Source of the DNA: Streptococcus sp. bf_0095 | GTDB lineage: Bacteria; Bacillota; Bacilli; Lactobacillales; Streptococcaceae | Direction of reading: 5' to 3' | Length of the DNA stretch: 64,000 nucleotides | Assembly (NCBI RefSeq): GCF_004166885.1 | Contig: NZ_RCYU01000002.1 | Coordinates: 186,001 to 250,000, forward strand | Part shown: positions 10,170 through 21,112 of the stretch, piece by piece | Layout: every line of letters begins with the position of its first letter | Numbering within the stretch: the stretch's first letter is position 1 | Notes under the pieces: generated by a model | Told to the model about the DNA's origin: nothing | The model's database searches: none | What the model saw: the letters and a program-made list of their open reading frames with translations, nothing else | Translations under genes and position numbers: made by a program

Positions 10170-11156
10170 GTGCTTAGAGATTATTACCCAACGACTTACA
10201 GTTATTACCAAGGCAGTATTGAAGACAATCCTTATACAGCCAAATGGGGAATGCTGACGAAGTTTTTGGATTTGAATGATGAAACCTTGACTCCTTTTGA
10301 AGAAGTCACCTTTGGAATCCTTGGTTTTAAAAGCGATAAAGGAGTCTATATCAATAACGGTCGCGTCGGTGCTGTCGAAAGTCCTAATGCTATTCGCACC
10401 CAGCTCGCCAAACTTCCTTGGCACTGGGGCACCAACGTCACAGTTTTTGATGTCGGAAATATCGATGGCCCCAATCGTTCTCTTGAAGATTTGCAAGAGA
10501 GCCTCTCTCTAACTGTCAAACGGATGTTGGAGCTAAATATTCAACCAATCGTCCTCGGTGGAGGGCACGAAACGGCTTATGGTCACTACCTGGGCCTCAA
10601 ATCCTCCTTGCAACCAGATGAACAATTGGCTGTCATAAACCTAGATGCTCACTTTGACCTGCGTCCTTACGACCAAACTGGTCCCAACTCTGGAACAGGA
10701 TTTCGCCAAATGGCAGACCACGCAAAAGAAGAGAGCAAAGATTTCCCTTACTTGATTTTGGGCATCCAGGAACACAGCAACAACCTGTTCCTATTCAACT
10801 ATGTGGCAAAAACACCAAGCATTGATTTCTTAACAGGACAAGATCTCTTCCGGATGAGCCACCAGGCCATTCTTGATCGGATTGATCAATTCTTAGAAAA
10901 ACAGACAGCGGTCTACCTCTCTATCGATATGGACTGCTTTGCCGTTGGTTCTGCCCCTGGCGTCAGTGCCATCCAGTCACTTGGTGTGGATCCAAAACTA
11001 GCCCTAATGTTGCTCCAACACATTGCTGCTAGCGGCAAACTGATTGGATTTGATATTGTGGAAGTTTCCCCTCCTCATGATATTGACAACCACACCTCCA
11101 ACCTGGCTGCAACCTTTATCTTTTACTTGACCCAAATCTTGTCCCAACAAAAATAA
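10170..11156 (+). CDS. hutG: Formimidoylglutamase
   Basis: Binuclear Mn enzyme of the arginase/agmatinase family that hydrolyses N-formimino-L-glutamate to glutamate and formamide. All metal-binding motifs are intact: GGGHE (H133), NLDAHFD (D159, H161, D163) and SIDMD (D253, D255). The 328-residue length fits HutG. ORF context, with hutH just upstream, separates it from agmatinase or arginase. It offers an alternative to the FtcD/FchA folate route encoded in the same locus. GGAGG precedes the codon at 10170, which is GTG. Confidence 0.93.
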   Translation: MLRDYYPTTYSYYQGSIEDNPYTAKWGMLTKFLDLNDETLTPFEEVTFGILGFKSDKGVYINNGRVGAVESPNAIRTQLAKLPWHWGTNVTVFDVGNIDGPNRSLEDLQESLSLTVKRMLELNIQPIVLGGGHETAYGHYLGLKSSLQPDEQLAVINLDAHFDLRPYDQTGPNSGTGFRQMADHAKEESKDFPYLILGIQEHSNNLFLFNYVAKTPSIDFLTGQDLFRMSHQAILDRIDQFLEKQTAVYLSIDMDCFAVGSAPGVSAIQSLGVDPKLALMLLQHIAASGKLIGFDIVEVSPPHDIDNHTSNLAATFIFYLTQILSQQK

Positions 11157-11181
11157 GATGCAAAACCTCTCTAACATACAA

Positions 11182-11227
11182 AAGGCTTATCAACATCCAT
11201 CCCTTGGGTGTTGATAAGCCTTTTTTT
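11182..11227 (+). terminator. Intrinsic terminator of hutG
   Basis: AAGGCTTATCAACA pairs with TGTTGATAAGCCTT and is followed by a seven-T run. It closes the hut region ahead of the convergent regulator gene. Confidence 0.9.
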
Positions 11228-11258
11228 ATTCTTCCTTCGTGACACTTGATGAGCTATA

Positions 11259-14195
11259 CTAGAGGACTTTTAATCTCTTGAGGAAGGGACGGTCTCTATA
11301 TGGAGTCAGATGTTGCTCTGCCAGTTTCTTGTAGTAGCCCTTATCTTCTTTCAAGAAAGAGCTCAAAGCAGGAACCAGTTGCTCTCCTTGTTCCTTCTGG
11401 GCCGCCAAGAAGGCTAAGAGATAACAAACCATCCCCTTGTCTCGCGCATTCGTCGTTTGCTTCATGGTTCCTTCTTTACGAGCCAGATAAGTTGCCACCT
11501 TCTCTTGCTCGCCAAAATGACAGGCGATTAAGGATTGATAAAATTCGAGCAATTCTTCCTTCCAAGGGAAGCGAACGCCGGACAAAACCTTTTGAGCCCT
11601 GTCAAAATAGAAGCGGGCTTGGACCAAATCTCCCTTCCAATAGTAGGCAATCCCAAGATCAATTTCAAACACCACTCGGACTGAATCAACAGATTGATCT
11701 CCCACCAAGCGTAGGACCTCTTCCAAATGGGTGACAGCTACTTGAAAATGCCCTCTCACTTGCTCTATTTCAGCCAGGTAGGCTAAAGATGCTGCAATTT
11801 GAATGGCATACTTGGCCTGCATGCTATTGGTCAGACTAAAGCAATCAATGGAGCGATAGAGGTGGCGGGTTGCCTGCTCCTCATCCCCTACCATCAAATG
11901 GTACAAACCCTTCAAACGTAACTGAATCGCAATCGCTTCATGGTTGTTGGCCTGAATCGCATCTTCTAAAGCCAAATCTGTGTAATAGGCCATTTCAGAA
12001 ATATTTTCTGTTTGAATGCAATAATAAATGATTTGCCGGTACCCTTCTAAAAGAAAGTCGAGCCGTTTGAGTTCCCGCGCATAGGAGATGACCTTTTGAA
12101 TATCATGAATCCCCTTTTGGTACTCACCACTTCGAATGAAGTAGCGCCCCTCTAAATACAAGTAGCGCAGTTGCAAATACTTGTAGTCTCTATCTTTTTG
12201 GTGTCGTGAAAAAAGCTGATCCAGTTCTCGACGAAGACGAGAGAGTTCCCCAAAAATATCCAAATGGCTATTTTCACCATCTGATACTCCCCCTTCTTCT
12301 CCCTTGGAGTATATTGGGAATAGTTCATGTTCTAGCTGGAGGATTTCTTCCAAGTAGGTTAGCTCAAAGGATAGGGAACACAAGAGATTTTGGGACTGCT
12401 TGTATTGGTAAGCTATTTCCTTATAGAAGAGCAGGTCTGTCGAATCTTCTAAGGTTTCTTCCAGTTTTTGCGCGATTTGTTGATGGAAGAGACGCCGTCT
12501 GGCTGGTGACAGGAGTTGGTAGAAATACATGGCTACCAATTGCTTGCAAAATTGGACTAAGAGATCCTCCCCCTCCTCCACTATTGAGATGATTCCTCTT
12601 TGAGCTAAAGGATCTAATAATGCAGTTAAAACAGAAAGATCTGTAGCTGTCAAATCGGCCAAGATAGACATGGATATCGGCTTATGAAAACAAGACAAAT
12701 AATGAAGAAGGGACTCCTCTTCACTGCTCAAGTCACCCAGCTCTTGAGACAGATAGGCTTGAATAATATCAGGTAAGGGCTCTAAACTTTCCTTCTCTTT
12801 CCACTCTTCTATATAGCTGGACAACAAGAAGGGACTACCTTCACTCCACTCCATCATTTGCTCGATCAGGGCTGGTTCTATCTGCCCCAGTTGCCCTTGT
12901 AAGAGTGATCGACTTTCACTCGGATCAAAATTGGTCAACTCTAGCTGGGACAACCGTCTCTCGACTTTTAAACTCCCAAAGAAGGTGACCAAGAATTCCG
13001 GCAAAGGCCCCTCAGCTGTAACAATCAGTTGCCATCTTTCCCCGCTACTTTTCTCCTCCAATTGCTTTACTTTATTGAATGAGGCCGCATCCATCCACTG
13101 AGCATTTTCAAGCAGAATCAGGAGAGGTTTTTCTTGGCTGAGTCTTTGAAGGTGCTTCCGGACAGCAGGGAGATTGTCCGCTTTTCCTAGAGGAGGAGCT
13201 TCCAAGCCCCCACTCACTTTCTCTAGGGAAGCTTTGAGGTCGTCCCAGATCCCTCCTTCTTCTTGGCGACTGCCGACTTTGCCTTCCAGCTTGACAAAGC
13301 TAAAACTACGATTGGACAGCAAGACCAATTGACGCAATAAACGTTTTTTGCCTGTTCCAGATTGCCCCATGACCAAGAGAGGGCCAACCGCTTCCCCCTT
13401 CTCTACTAAGGATAGGTATTCTTCCAGTTGGGACAGTTCTTGTTTGCGACCAAAGAAAGGGAGTTCTCGGACATTCACACGATTGCTCTGTTTATGGGTT
13501 CGCTTAGCTTCCAAAACAGAATGATACAGTTCTTCTATCACTCGACTAGGACGAACATTCAGCTCACGATCCAATAAATCCACCAGCTTGTAATAGGTCT
13601 CAAAAAATTTCCCCAGCTGGTGATGAACTCTATAATACTCCATCAAGAGCTGGTAGTTCTTTTCTTCAAATTCATCCAGCTCTACTAAATGGTGGAGTAA
13701 GGACTCTATACCAGGGTCTCCCAGCCCCTCTTTGTCAATCTTTTGATAACAGCTTTCAATATAGAGTTGCTTATAAGCGCTCCGTTTACGGGAAGCCCAC
13801 TGGTCAAAGTCCTCATCATCCTTGACGTAGAAGCCTTCCAGAAAATCTCCCTGATAAAGATGTAAATTGCTTATCGGATCCCTTTCAAAAAGCTGGACAT
13901 CCAAAGAAAGATTCAGCTCAGAATTAAGGGCCAAGCTACTCCTACTTGGAGAAACAATGACATCTCCTTCAAAGATTTTATTAGCTTGGTAAACAGTATT
14001 CCGTAGATTTTTCCGAGCGACTTGGTTTTCCTTGTCCCCCCAGAGAATGCCCGCAATTTCATCACGGTTGACCTCACCCGATACAGCTAAGTAATAAAAT
14101 AAAGCCTCCATCTTCGAGAAGGAAAAACGGATGTCTTTCTGTTGGAAAACAACCTTAGGGGGTCCAAATAACTTCAACGTGAGTTCTCTCTTCAT
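11259..14195 (-). CDS. SARP/BTAD-type transcriptional regulator with ATPase domain
   Basis: A 978-residue multidomain regulator, unnamed. Order: an OmpR-like winged helix (about residues 1-90, LKLFGPPKVVF...LWGDKENQVARKNLRNTVYQ), a bacterial transcriptional activation domain (about 95-240, DFLEGFYVKDDEDFDQW), a STAND/AAA-type ATPase with Walker A GQSGTGKKRLL and Walker B LLILLENAQWMD, then a long helical TPR-like half. The frame is open to 14267, but ATG 14195 is chosen because GGAGG lies 8 nt upstream. Such proteins bind an effector through the repeats and activate transcription. It converges with hutG and is followed by metF, so control of hut is a hypothesis only. Confidence 0.8.
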   Translation of the reverse strand: MKRELTLKLFGPPKVVFQQKDIRFSFSKMEALFYYLAVSGEVNRDEIAGILWGDKENQVARKNLRNTVYQANKIFEGDVIVSPSRSSLALNSELNLSLDVQLFERDPISNLHLYQGDFLEGFYVKDDEDFDQWASRKRSAYKQLYIESCYQKIDKEGLGDPGIESLLHHLVELDEFEEKNYQLLMEYYRVHHQLGKFFETYYKLVDLLDRELNVRPSRVIEELYHSVLEAKRTHKQSNRVNVRELPFFGRKQELSQLEEYLSLVEKGEAVGPLLVMGQSGTGKKRLLRQLVLLSNRSFSFVKLEGKVGSRQEEGGIWDDLKASLEKVSGGLEAPPLGKADNLPAVRKHLQRLSQEKPLLILLENAQWMDAASFNKVKQLEEKSSGERWQLIVTAEGPLPEFLVTFFGSLKVERRLSQLELTNFDPSESRSLLQGQLGQIEPALIEQMMEWSEGSPFLLSSYIEEWKEKESLEPLPDIIQAYLSQELGDLSSEEESLLHYLSCFHKPISMSILADLTATDLSVLTALLDPLAQRGIISIVEEGEDLLVQFCKQLVAMYFYQLLSPARRRLFHQQIAQKLEETLEDSTDLLFYKEIAYQYKQSQNLLCSLSFELTYLEEILQLEHELFPIYSKGEEGGVSDGENSHLDIFGELSRLRRELDQLFSRHQKDRDYKYLQLRYLYLEGRYFIRSGEYQKGIHDIQKVISYARELKRLDFLLEGYRQIIYYCIQTENISEMAYYTDLALEDAIQANNHEAIAIQLRLKGLYHLMVGDEEQATRHLYRSIDCFSLTNSMQAKYAIQIAASLAYLAEIEQVRGHFQVAVTHLEEVLRLVGDQSVDSVRVVFEIDLGIAYYWKGDLVQARFYFDRAQKVLSGVRFPWKEELLEFYQSLIACHFGEQEKVATYLARKEGTMKQTTNARDKGMVCYLLAFLAAQKEQGEQLVPALSSFLKEDKGYYKKLAEQHLTPYRDRPFLKRLKVL

Positions 14196-14274
14196 TGCAA
14201 GCGCCTCCAAAATCTTCATATTAATACTATAAAAAAAAAGTTGTCTTTTAGCAAGCGATTGGCCCAAGTAAAAA

Positions 14275-14304
14275 AGAGACTGAGAAAAATTTTTCTCAAT
14301 CTCT
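14275..14304 (-). terminator. Intrinsic terminator of metE-metF
   Basis: AGAGA(C)TGAGAAAAA pairs with TTTTTCTCA(A)TCTCT with one mismatch. On the minus strand it is followed by a T-run (complement of 14269-14275). It lies 24 bp past the metF stop. Confidence 0.85.
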
Positions 14305-14327
14305 ACAATTCCTGCTTAGACTGTTGA

Positions 14328-15206
14328 TTAAATCACTTCCAAATTTGGTTGGTGTTCAAATAAGGCTTTTGTTGCATGGTGGACATGATAGGCTACATCT
14401 TCATTGTTCATGGTGTAGAGATGGACACCGGCAACATCTTGTGTGACCAAATCAACGATTTGATCCACCGCATAGGCTAAACCAGCCGCACGAAGAGATT
14501 TTGGATCATGTTCATACTTATCCAGAATGGCTTTGAACTTCCGTGGGATATGAACATTTTCACAAGTCTTCAACAAGCGAAGGGCCTGGTTTCTGTTAAG
14601 AATTGGCATCACCCCTGCATGAATGGGAACATCAATTCCCGCCAAGGTACACTTATCTTGAAAATCGTAGAAACGCTCATTGTCAAAGAAAAGCTGAGTC
14701 ACTAGGCTCGAACATCCAGCATCCACTTTCTTTTTCAGATTTTGAATATCTGAAATTTGGTTTGGCGAATCTGGGTGACCTTCTGGGTAACAAGCACCGA
14801 TCACATCAAAGTGAGGAGCTTCTGTTTTAATAAATTCAATCAAGTCCGTTGCATAACGAAAGTCTTTTAAAGGCTCAATACCAGGAATAATATCACCACG
14901 AAGGGCCAAAATCCGATGAACCCCTACTTGATCTAATTCATGAAGGGTATCTGCTACTTTTTCCTTGCTTAGATAGATGGCAGGTAAGTGGGCAATGGTC
15001 GGAATAGACAATTCATTCTGAATATGATTGGCTAAAGCAACCGTCGTCTCTTTGATATTGTATTTATTATTGCTAGCTGTCACACTGATAAAGTGTGGAG
15101 CTAATTCCTGCATATTTTCCAAGGCACGTAAGAGCTTGGCATTGCCTACTTCAGGATTTGGAGGGAAAACCTCAAAGGAGAGCGACGGTGTTTGCTTAGT
15201 CATCAA
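14328..15206 (-). CDS. metF: Methylenetetrahydrofolate reductase
   Basis: Reduces 5,10-methylene-THF to 5-methyl-THF with FAD, supplying the methyl donor for MetE. The 292-residue TIM-barrel protein begins MMTKQTPSLSFEVFPPNPEVGNAKLL; the N-terminal FEVFPP is diagnostic, and GGDI-like ALRGDIIPG and the ACYPEGHPDS segment are present. It follows metE by 68 bp in the same direction, the usual streptococcal metE-metF operon. The two genes together complete cobalamin-independent methionine synthesis. Confidence 0.95.
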   Translation of the reverse strand: MMTKQTPSLSFEVFPPNPEVGNAKLLRALENMQELAPHFISVTASNNKYNIKETTVALANHIQNELSIPTIAHLPAIYLSKEKVADTLHELDQVGVHRILALRGDIIPGIEPLKDFRYATDLIEFIKTEAPHFDVIGACYPEGHPDSPNQISDIQNLKKKVDAGCSSLVTQLFFDNERFYDFQDKCTLAGIDVPIHAGVMPILNRNQALRLLKTCENVHIPRKFKAILDKYEHDPKSLRAAGLAYAVDQIVDLVTQDVAGVHLYTMNNEDVAYHVHHATKALFEHQPNLEVI

Positions 15207-15274
15207 ATGTATTCCTTTCTTGATTGAGCAATTCTTTTTTTGCTATCGAGCAAGCTTAGGAATTTCTACTTGCT

Positions 15275-17524
15275 TTATAGCGCTTTACGAGCAGCTTTTG
15301 CCGCTTCTACAAGACGGATCAAGCTTTCTTTTGTTTCTTTAATTCCACGTGTTTTCAAACCACAGTCAGGGTTGATCCAAACTTTTCTGCTTGGTACTTT
15401 GGCAAGGATAGCTTCGATAGTGTGATCGATTTCGCCTTCGTTAGGCACACGAGGTGAGTGGATATCGTAAACCCCAGGTCCAACTTCTGTTTGGAAGTTT
15501 TTCGCTTTGAGTTCGTCCAAGATTTCAAGGTTTGAACGGCTTGCCTCAAATGAGATGACGTCTGCATCCATGTTGTCGATGGCTGGGATAATATCTGTAA
15601 ATTCTGAGTAACACATGTGCGTGTGGATTTGTGTGTCTGGTGCTACTGTTGAATGTACCAAACGGAAGGCTGGAATAGCCCAGTCAAGGTAGTCTTCGTA
15701 CCAGTCACTACGACGAAGTGGCAATTTCTCACGAAGAGCAGCCTCGTCGATTTGGATAATCTTCACGCCTGCAGCTTCAAGGTCAAGAACTTCATCCTTG
15801 ATAGCAAGAGCGATTTGAAGAGTAGAATCCTTGATAGAGATGTCTTCACGTGGGAATGACCAGTTAAGGATGGTAACAGGTCCAGTCAACATCCCTTTAA
15901 CAGGTTTGTCCGTACGGCTTTGTGCGTAGCTAGACCATTTAACAGTGATTGGGTTAAGACGAGTGACATCACCCCAGATGATTGGTGGTTTAACCCCGCG
16001 CATACCATATGATTGTACCCAACCATTCTTAGAGAAGAGGTAACCGGACAAGTTTTGACCGAAGTACTCAACCATGTCATTACGCTCGAATTCACCGTGT
16101 ACAAGCACGTCAAATCCAACTTCTTCTTGCCATTTGATCCATTCGTCGATAGTTTCAGCAAGGAAGGCATCGTATTCTTCTTGTGACAATTCACCCTTAC
16201 GGAAAGCCAAACGTTTCGCACGAACTTCCTTGGTTTGAGGGAATGAACCGATCGTTGTTGTTGGAAGGGCTGGAAGTTTGAAGGCATCTTCTTGGATAGC
16301 TTCACGTTCTGCAAAGGCTGGCAAACGAGTGTAGTCTGCATCAGTCAATCCAGCGATACGCGCACGAAGCTCCGCATTTGCTCCGACACGTTCTGTCGCA
16401 AAGAGTTCTTTGTTTGCTGCAAGAGCTTCTTCACCTTGACCATTGCGGATAGCATCCAAGTCACGAAGTTCTTCCAATTTTTCAACAGCAAAGGCAAAGT
16501 GATTCAAGATAGCTGGTTCAAAGTCTTCATTGGCAGTTGTAAATGGCACATGAAGCAGTGAGCATGAGCTAGTCAAAACGATGTTTTCAGCTGGTACTTG
16601 TTTCAAGATTTCCAAGCTTGCTTCGTAGTTGTTGCGCCAGATGTTCTTACCATTGACAATCCCTGCATAAAGAGTCTTGTCAGCTGGGAAGCCACCTTTA
16701 ACGAGTTCAAGAGTTTTCTTCCCTTCAACGAAGTCCAAACCAATCGCATCTACTGGCAAATTCACAAGGTCAGCGTAGATGTCACGTACATCACCAAAGT
16801 AAGTTTGGATCAGAACCTCAAGACCTTTCTTGTCAGCCAAGAGCTTGTTGTAGAGGTTCAAGAAGAGCGCTTTTTCTTCAGCTGATAAATCTTTAACAAG
16901 AGCAGCTTCATCCAATTGAATACGAGTTGCACCAAGCTCAGCCAATTTAGCAAAAACATCTTGGTAAGCAGCCACTAAGCTATCAACGAAGTCTTCTGCC
17001 TTCACGCCTTCTTCGAAGTCTGATAATTGAAGGAAAGTGAATGGTCCAACCACAACTGGACGAGTGTCAAGACCCAAGTCTTTCGCTTCTTGGTACTCAT
17101 CAAAAATCTTGTGACCAGCCAATTTGACTTCTGTTGTTTTTTCAAATTTTGGAACGATATAGTGGTAGTTAGTGTTGAACCATTTCTTCATTGGAAGAGC
17201 ACGCACATCCCCTTTTTCTCCCTGGTAACCACGCGCCAAGGCGAAGTAGCGTTCAAGGTCAGACAAGTCCAAGTTTTGAACCGATGCAGGAACCACGTTG
17301 AAAAGGAAAGCAGCATCGAGGAAGTTGTCATAATGAGAAAAGTCATTTGATGGGATTTCAGTGATCCCTTTTTCTTTGACAATGTTCCAGTGTTTGGCAC
17401 GCAATTCTTTTGCAGCGTCCAACAAATCTTCAGCTGTAATTTCGTTTCTAAAATATTTCTCAGTTGTAAATTTTAGTTCGCGGAATTCACCCAAACGAGG
17501 GAATCCGATGATTGTAGTTGACAT
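15275..17524 (-). CDS. metE: Cobalamin-independent methionine synthase
   Basis: Transfers the methyl group of 5-methyl-THF-triglutamate to homocysteine. The 749-residue length and duplicated-barrel organisation are typical. Zinc ligands are visible as the His and Cys of HTHMCYSEF (about residues 635-643) and the Cys of [12 protein letters not shown] (C721). The start ATG 17524 has GGAGG upstream. A MET-box-like palindrome lies 83-99 bp upstream of the start. metF is the next gene in the operon. Confidence 0.97.
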   Translation of the reverse strand: MSTTIIGFPRLGEFRELKFTTEKYFRNEITAEDLLDAAKELRAKHWNIVKEKGITEIPSNDFSHYDNFLDAAFLFNVVPASVQNLDLSDLERYFALARGYQGEKGDVRALPMKKWFNTNYHYIVPKFEKTTEVKLAGHKIFDEYQEAKDLGLDTRPVVVGPFTFLQLSDFEEGVKAEDFVDSLVAAYQDVFAKLAELGATRIQLDEAALVKDLSAEEKALFLNLYNKLLADKKGLEVLIQTYFGDVRDIYADLVNLPVDAIGLDFVEGKKTLELVKGGFPADKTLYAGIVNGKNIWRNNYEASLEILKQVPAENIVLTSSCSLLHVPFTTANEDFEPAILNHFAFAVEKLEELRDLDAIRNGQGEEALAANKELFATERVGANAELRARIAGLTDADYTRLPAFAEREAIQEDAFKLPALPTTTIGSFPQTKEVRAKRLAFRKGELSQEEYDAFLAETIDEWIKWQEEVGFDVLVHGEFERNDMVEYFGQNLSGYLFSKNGWVQSYGMRGVKPPIIWGDVTRLNPITVKWSSYAQSRTDKPVKGMLTGPVTILNWSFPREDISIKDSTLQIALAIKDEVLDLEAAGVKIIQIDEAALREKLPLRRSDWYEDYLDWAIPAFRLVHSTVAPDTQIHTHMCYSEFTDIIPAIDNMDADVISFEASRSNLEILDELKAKNFQTEVGPGVYDIHSPRVPNEGEIDHTIEAILAKVPSRKVWINPDCGLKTRGIKETKESLIRLVEAAKAARKAL

Positions 17525-17606
17525 GTTTTGTCCTCCAAAAATTCAAGTTGAGTCTATCTTATCAGAAGAAGCCCCTTCTGTATAATTGCTTTTCAATGGT
17601 TTATGG

Positions 17607-17623
17607 TATAGCCAGAAGCTATA
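17607..17623. promoter_or_regulatory. MET-box-like operator upstream of metE
   Basis: TATAGCCAGAAGCTATA is a 17-bp palindrome matching the published streptococcal MET-box (TATAGTTTSAAACTATA, bound by LysR-type MtaR/MetR) at 13 of 17 positions. A second, weaker site reads TATAAAAAATAACTATA at 17678-17694, embedded in a CCTTATA/TATAAGG inverted repeat. Two sites 71 bp apart fit LysR-type activation of metE. Binding is inferred. Confidence 0.6.
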
Positions 17624-17756
17624 ACCTTATAGATCAAGGGTTTCCGCCTCTTGCCATTGACCAGAACTAATAGTCCTTATAAAAAATAACTATAAGGCTT
17701 CTACCAGACAGACTGAGCCTCCTCCCATTGGACAGACCTCGTCCCCTCTAAAACAA

Positions 17757-17780
17757 AAAAAGAAGCTATCCGCTTCTTTT
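17757..17780. terminator. Short terminator-like hairpin
   Basis: AAAGAAGC and GCTTCTTT flank a 5-nt loop with an A-run before and TTTT after. The 18-bp segment 17763-17780 recurs exactly at 18196-18213, on the other side of the structured repeat. The rest of 17525-18230 holds no gene. Confidence 0.5.
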
Positions 17781-17864
17781 AGAATGTAGATAAACATTTC
17801 TTTACATAAAATAGCTAATTTATTTTTCAAAAAAATTGGTTTCTTTTTTAGTCATTCAAGCAGA

Positions 17865-18172
17865 TTTAAAACTTTCCGCTGTGAGAAAAGTGCCTAAAAC
17901 AATTACGTTTTAGGCACTCGGGAGTTTTGGGAGTAAAACAGTTTGGGAAACTGTTTTAGCCTGAGCTTTGAAATTAATAAGCGAAGGGGTTCAAAACAAA
18001 TTGAACATGGGCTGCGGATTGTGTCAAAAAGATAAGTTCTCCTAGAATCGAAAGATTCTGCGTCAAACTTCCTATTTTGACTTTATCCGCAGACGCCGTT
18101 TGTATCTTGATTTAGTCATGGAACTTCTACGAAGTTCGCTGACGTCCGTACTCACCTAAGGAAAGTTTTAAA
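17865..18172 (+). repeat. Structured modular repeat, copy 1 (308 bp)
   Basis: Long form of a three-copy element. Outer arms 17865-17877 and 18160-18172 pair perfectly over 13 bp. Inside are GTGAG/CTCAC, a 12-bp hairpin AGTGCCTAAAAC/GTTTTAGGCACT (17889-17900/17907-17918), a central module with CTGCGGAT/ATCCGCAG and AGAATC/GATTCT stems, and a final GAACTTC/GAAGTTC hairpin. A weak terminator-like hairpin with a T-run follows at 18194-18216 on the plus strand. It lies between the divergent metE start and the dexB 3' end, so plus-strand transcription would be independent. Confidence 0.85.
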
Positions 18173-18193
18173 GAAGACTTTATATGCAATCTG

Positions 18194-18216
18194 AAAAGCT
18201 ATCCGCTTCTTTTTTT
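18194..18216 (+). terminator. Terminator-like hairpin after structured repeat copy 1
   Basis: AAGC tatcc GCTT followed by CTTTTTTT. The stem is short. It may serve a plus-strand transcript of the repeat and lies just past the dexB stop. Confidence 0.45.
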
Positions 18217-18230
18217 GTAGGAACTTATGC

Positions 18231-19871
<1,641 letters not shown>

Positions 19872-19951
19872 TTACATCATAACCAAACTAGAAAAGAATT
19901 GCAACCCTCAGCTGACCTATCAGTCTCCCTTAAAATAAAAAAGAAGTCTCT

Positions 19952-20992
19952 CTAGAGAACTTCCTTTTCAAGACTTCTGTTTTTCTTTTCTTTTTGCCAA
20001 GAGTGATAAGAGAGCATGGCCAATCCAAAGAGATGACTTCCCAACAAGGCGGCCACAAAAATCAGCTTGCCCCTGTCTGGATAAGAAAGCGGGACATTGC
20101 TAAAGCCATAGCGAGCCCATTCGATAAAGATCGGATGCGAAAAATAAAGCGCCATGCTCATCTGCTTTAAATACTGTAAATCATAGCTTTTCAAAAAGGA
20201 CGATCGCAGACAAGCATTAACCAAATAGACCGTGACAAAGGGAAGGAGAAAGAAAAAGTTTTTATCAATTCCTTCATGTTGAAAAATGATGAGACCTTCT
20301 AGACAGAAGAGTCCAAAGGTAAGGGCCACTTTTTGCCAACGGTGAACCCTAAAGTTTTGTGCATGAAAATGATCATAGAGATAGTAACCCATAAAGATAA
20401 AAATGGGCGTGTAAAAGAGACCATTTCGAGCTGTAAAAAATAAATTGCTGTAGAGCTGGTAACCCTTGAGAAGACTCGTGATGTCCAGATAAGCTGAATA
20501 GGTCTCGATCAAGCCCCAGCAGTAAAGAAGAAAGGTGATCACCCCCGTCCAAACCATACCTAAGCGTTTGACCAATTGATTGACCAAAAACAGGCCCAGC
20601 AAAAAGGCAGGGATATACCAGAGTTGGTAACACATTCCCAGATAGAACAGAGCAATCAGAACGCCTGCTGGAAAGAGATAGACAGGGAGATGGAGACTAG
20701 AAAAAAAGACCCAGGCATAGGGAAGATAGACACAACTCCAAAATAAATAGGTTTTTACGATTTTGACCAGGTAGGCCTTCATTTTCCTTGCATCTCTTAG
20801 TGATGGCTTGAGGAAAAAGCTGGCACAGACGATAAAAAATGGCACCGCTAGCCGTCCAAGGATACTCTTAAGGCCAAAATGCACTGGCTCATAGGAAGTT
20901 AAGCGACCACTATGCACCAAAATCACTGCAATCGCAAAGAGGTATTGAAAAAGACTAATACTGGAAGTGTTATAGAGGGAATTCTTTTTCAT
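19952..20992 (-). CDS. Acyltransferase 3 family membrane protein
   Basis: A 346-residue protein with about ten hydrophobic segments, of the acyltransferase-3 type that O-acylates cell-surface polymers. The first helix carries LFQYLFAIAVILVHSG, where the histidine is the family's conserved catalytic position. Downstream LGRLAVPFFIVCASFFL is also typical. The acceptor (teichoic acid, capsule or peptidoglycan) cannot be told from the sequence. No polysaccharide genes lie nearby. It is divergent from pabB with a 120-bp gap. Confidence 0.75.
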   Translation of the reverse strand: MKKNSLYNTSSISLFQYLFAIAVILVHSGRLTSYEPVHFGLKSILGRLAVPFFIVCASFFLKPSLRDARKMKAYLVKIVKTYLFWSCVYLPYAWVFFSSLHLPVYLFPAGVLIALFYLGMCYQLWYIPAFLLGLFLVNQLVKRLGMVWTGVITFLLYCWGLIETYSAYLDITSLLKGYQLYSNLFFTARNGLFYTPIFIFMGYYLYDHFHAQNFRVHRWQKVALTFGLFCLEGLIIFQHEGIDKNFFFLLPFVTVYLVNACLRSSFLKSYDLQYLKQMSMALYFSHPIFIEWARYGFSNVPLSYPDRGKLIFVAALLGSHLFGLAMLSYHSWQKEKKNRSLEKEVL

Positions 20993-21112
20993 GGTCCTAC
21001 TCCTTCGCCAAATGCAGATTCTATGGTTATTTTAGCATGAAAGAGAGGACCAAGCAAGGAATCCTTGCCTCCTTATCTACCTTTTTTCCTCTATTTTTGA
21101 TATACTCAAAGC

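Noticed and set aside
12206..12592. 128-codon open frame antisense to the SARP regulator
   Set aside because: Composition follows the opposite strand's codons; no start context.
17867..18172. Structured repeat as a BOX element or csRNA
   Set aside because: No boxA/boxC core sequence as I remember it, and no TTTAAG-N5-TTTAAG CiaR promoter; length also exceeds csRNAs.
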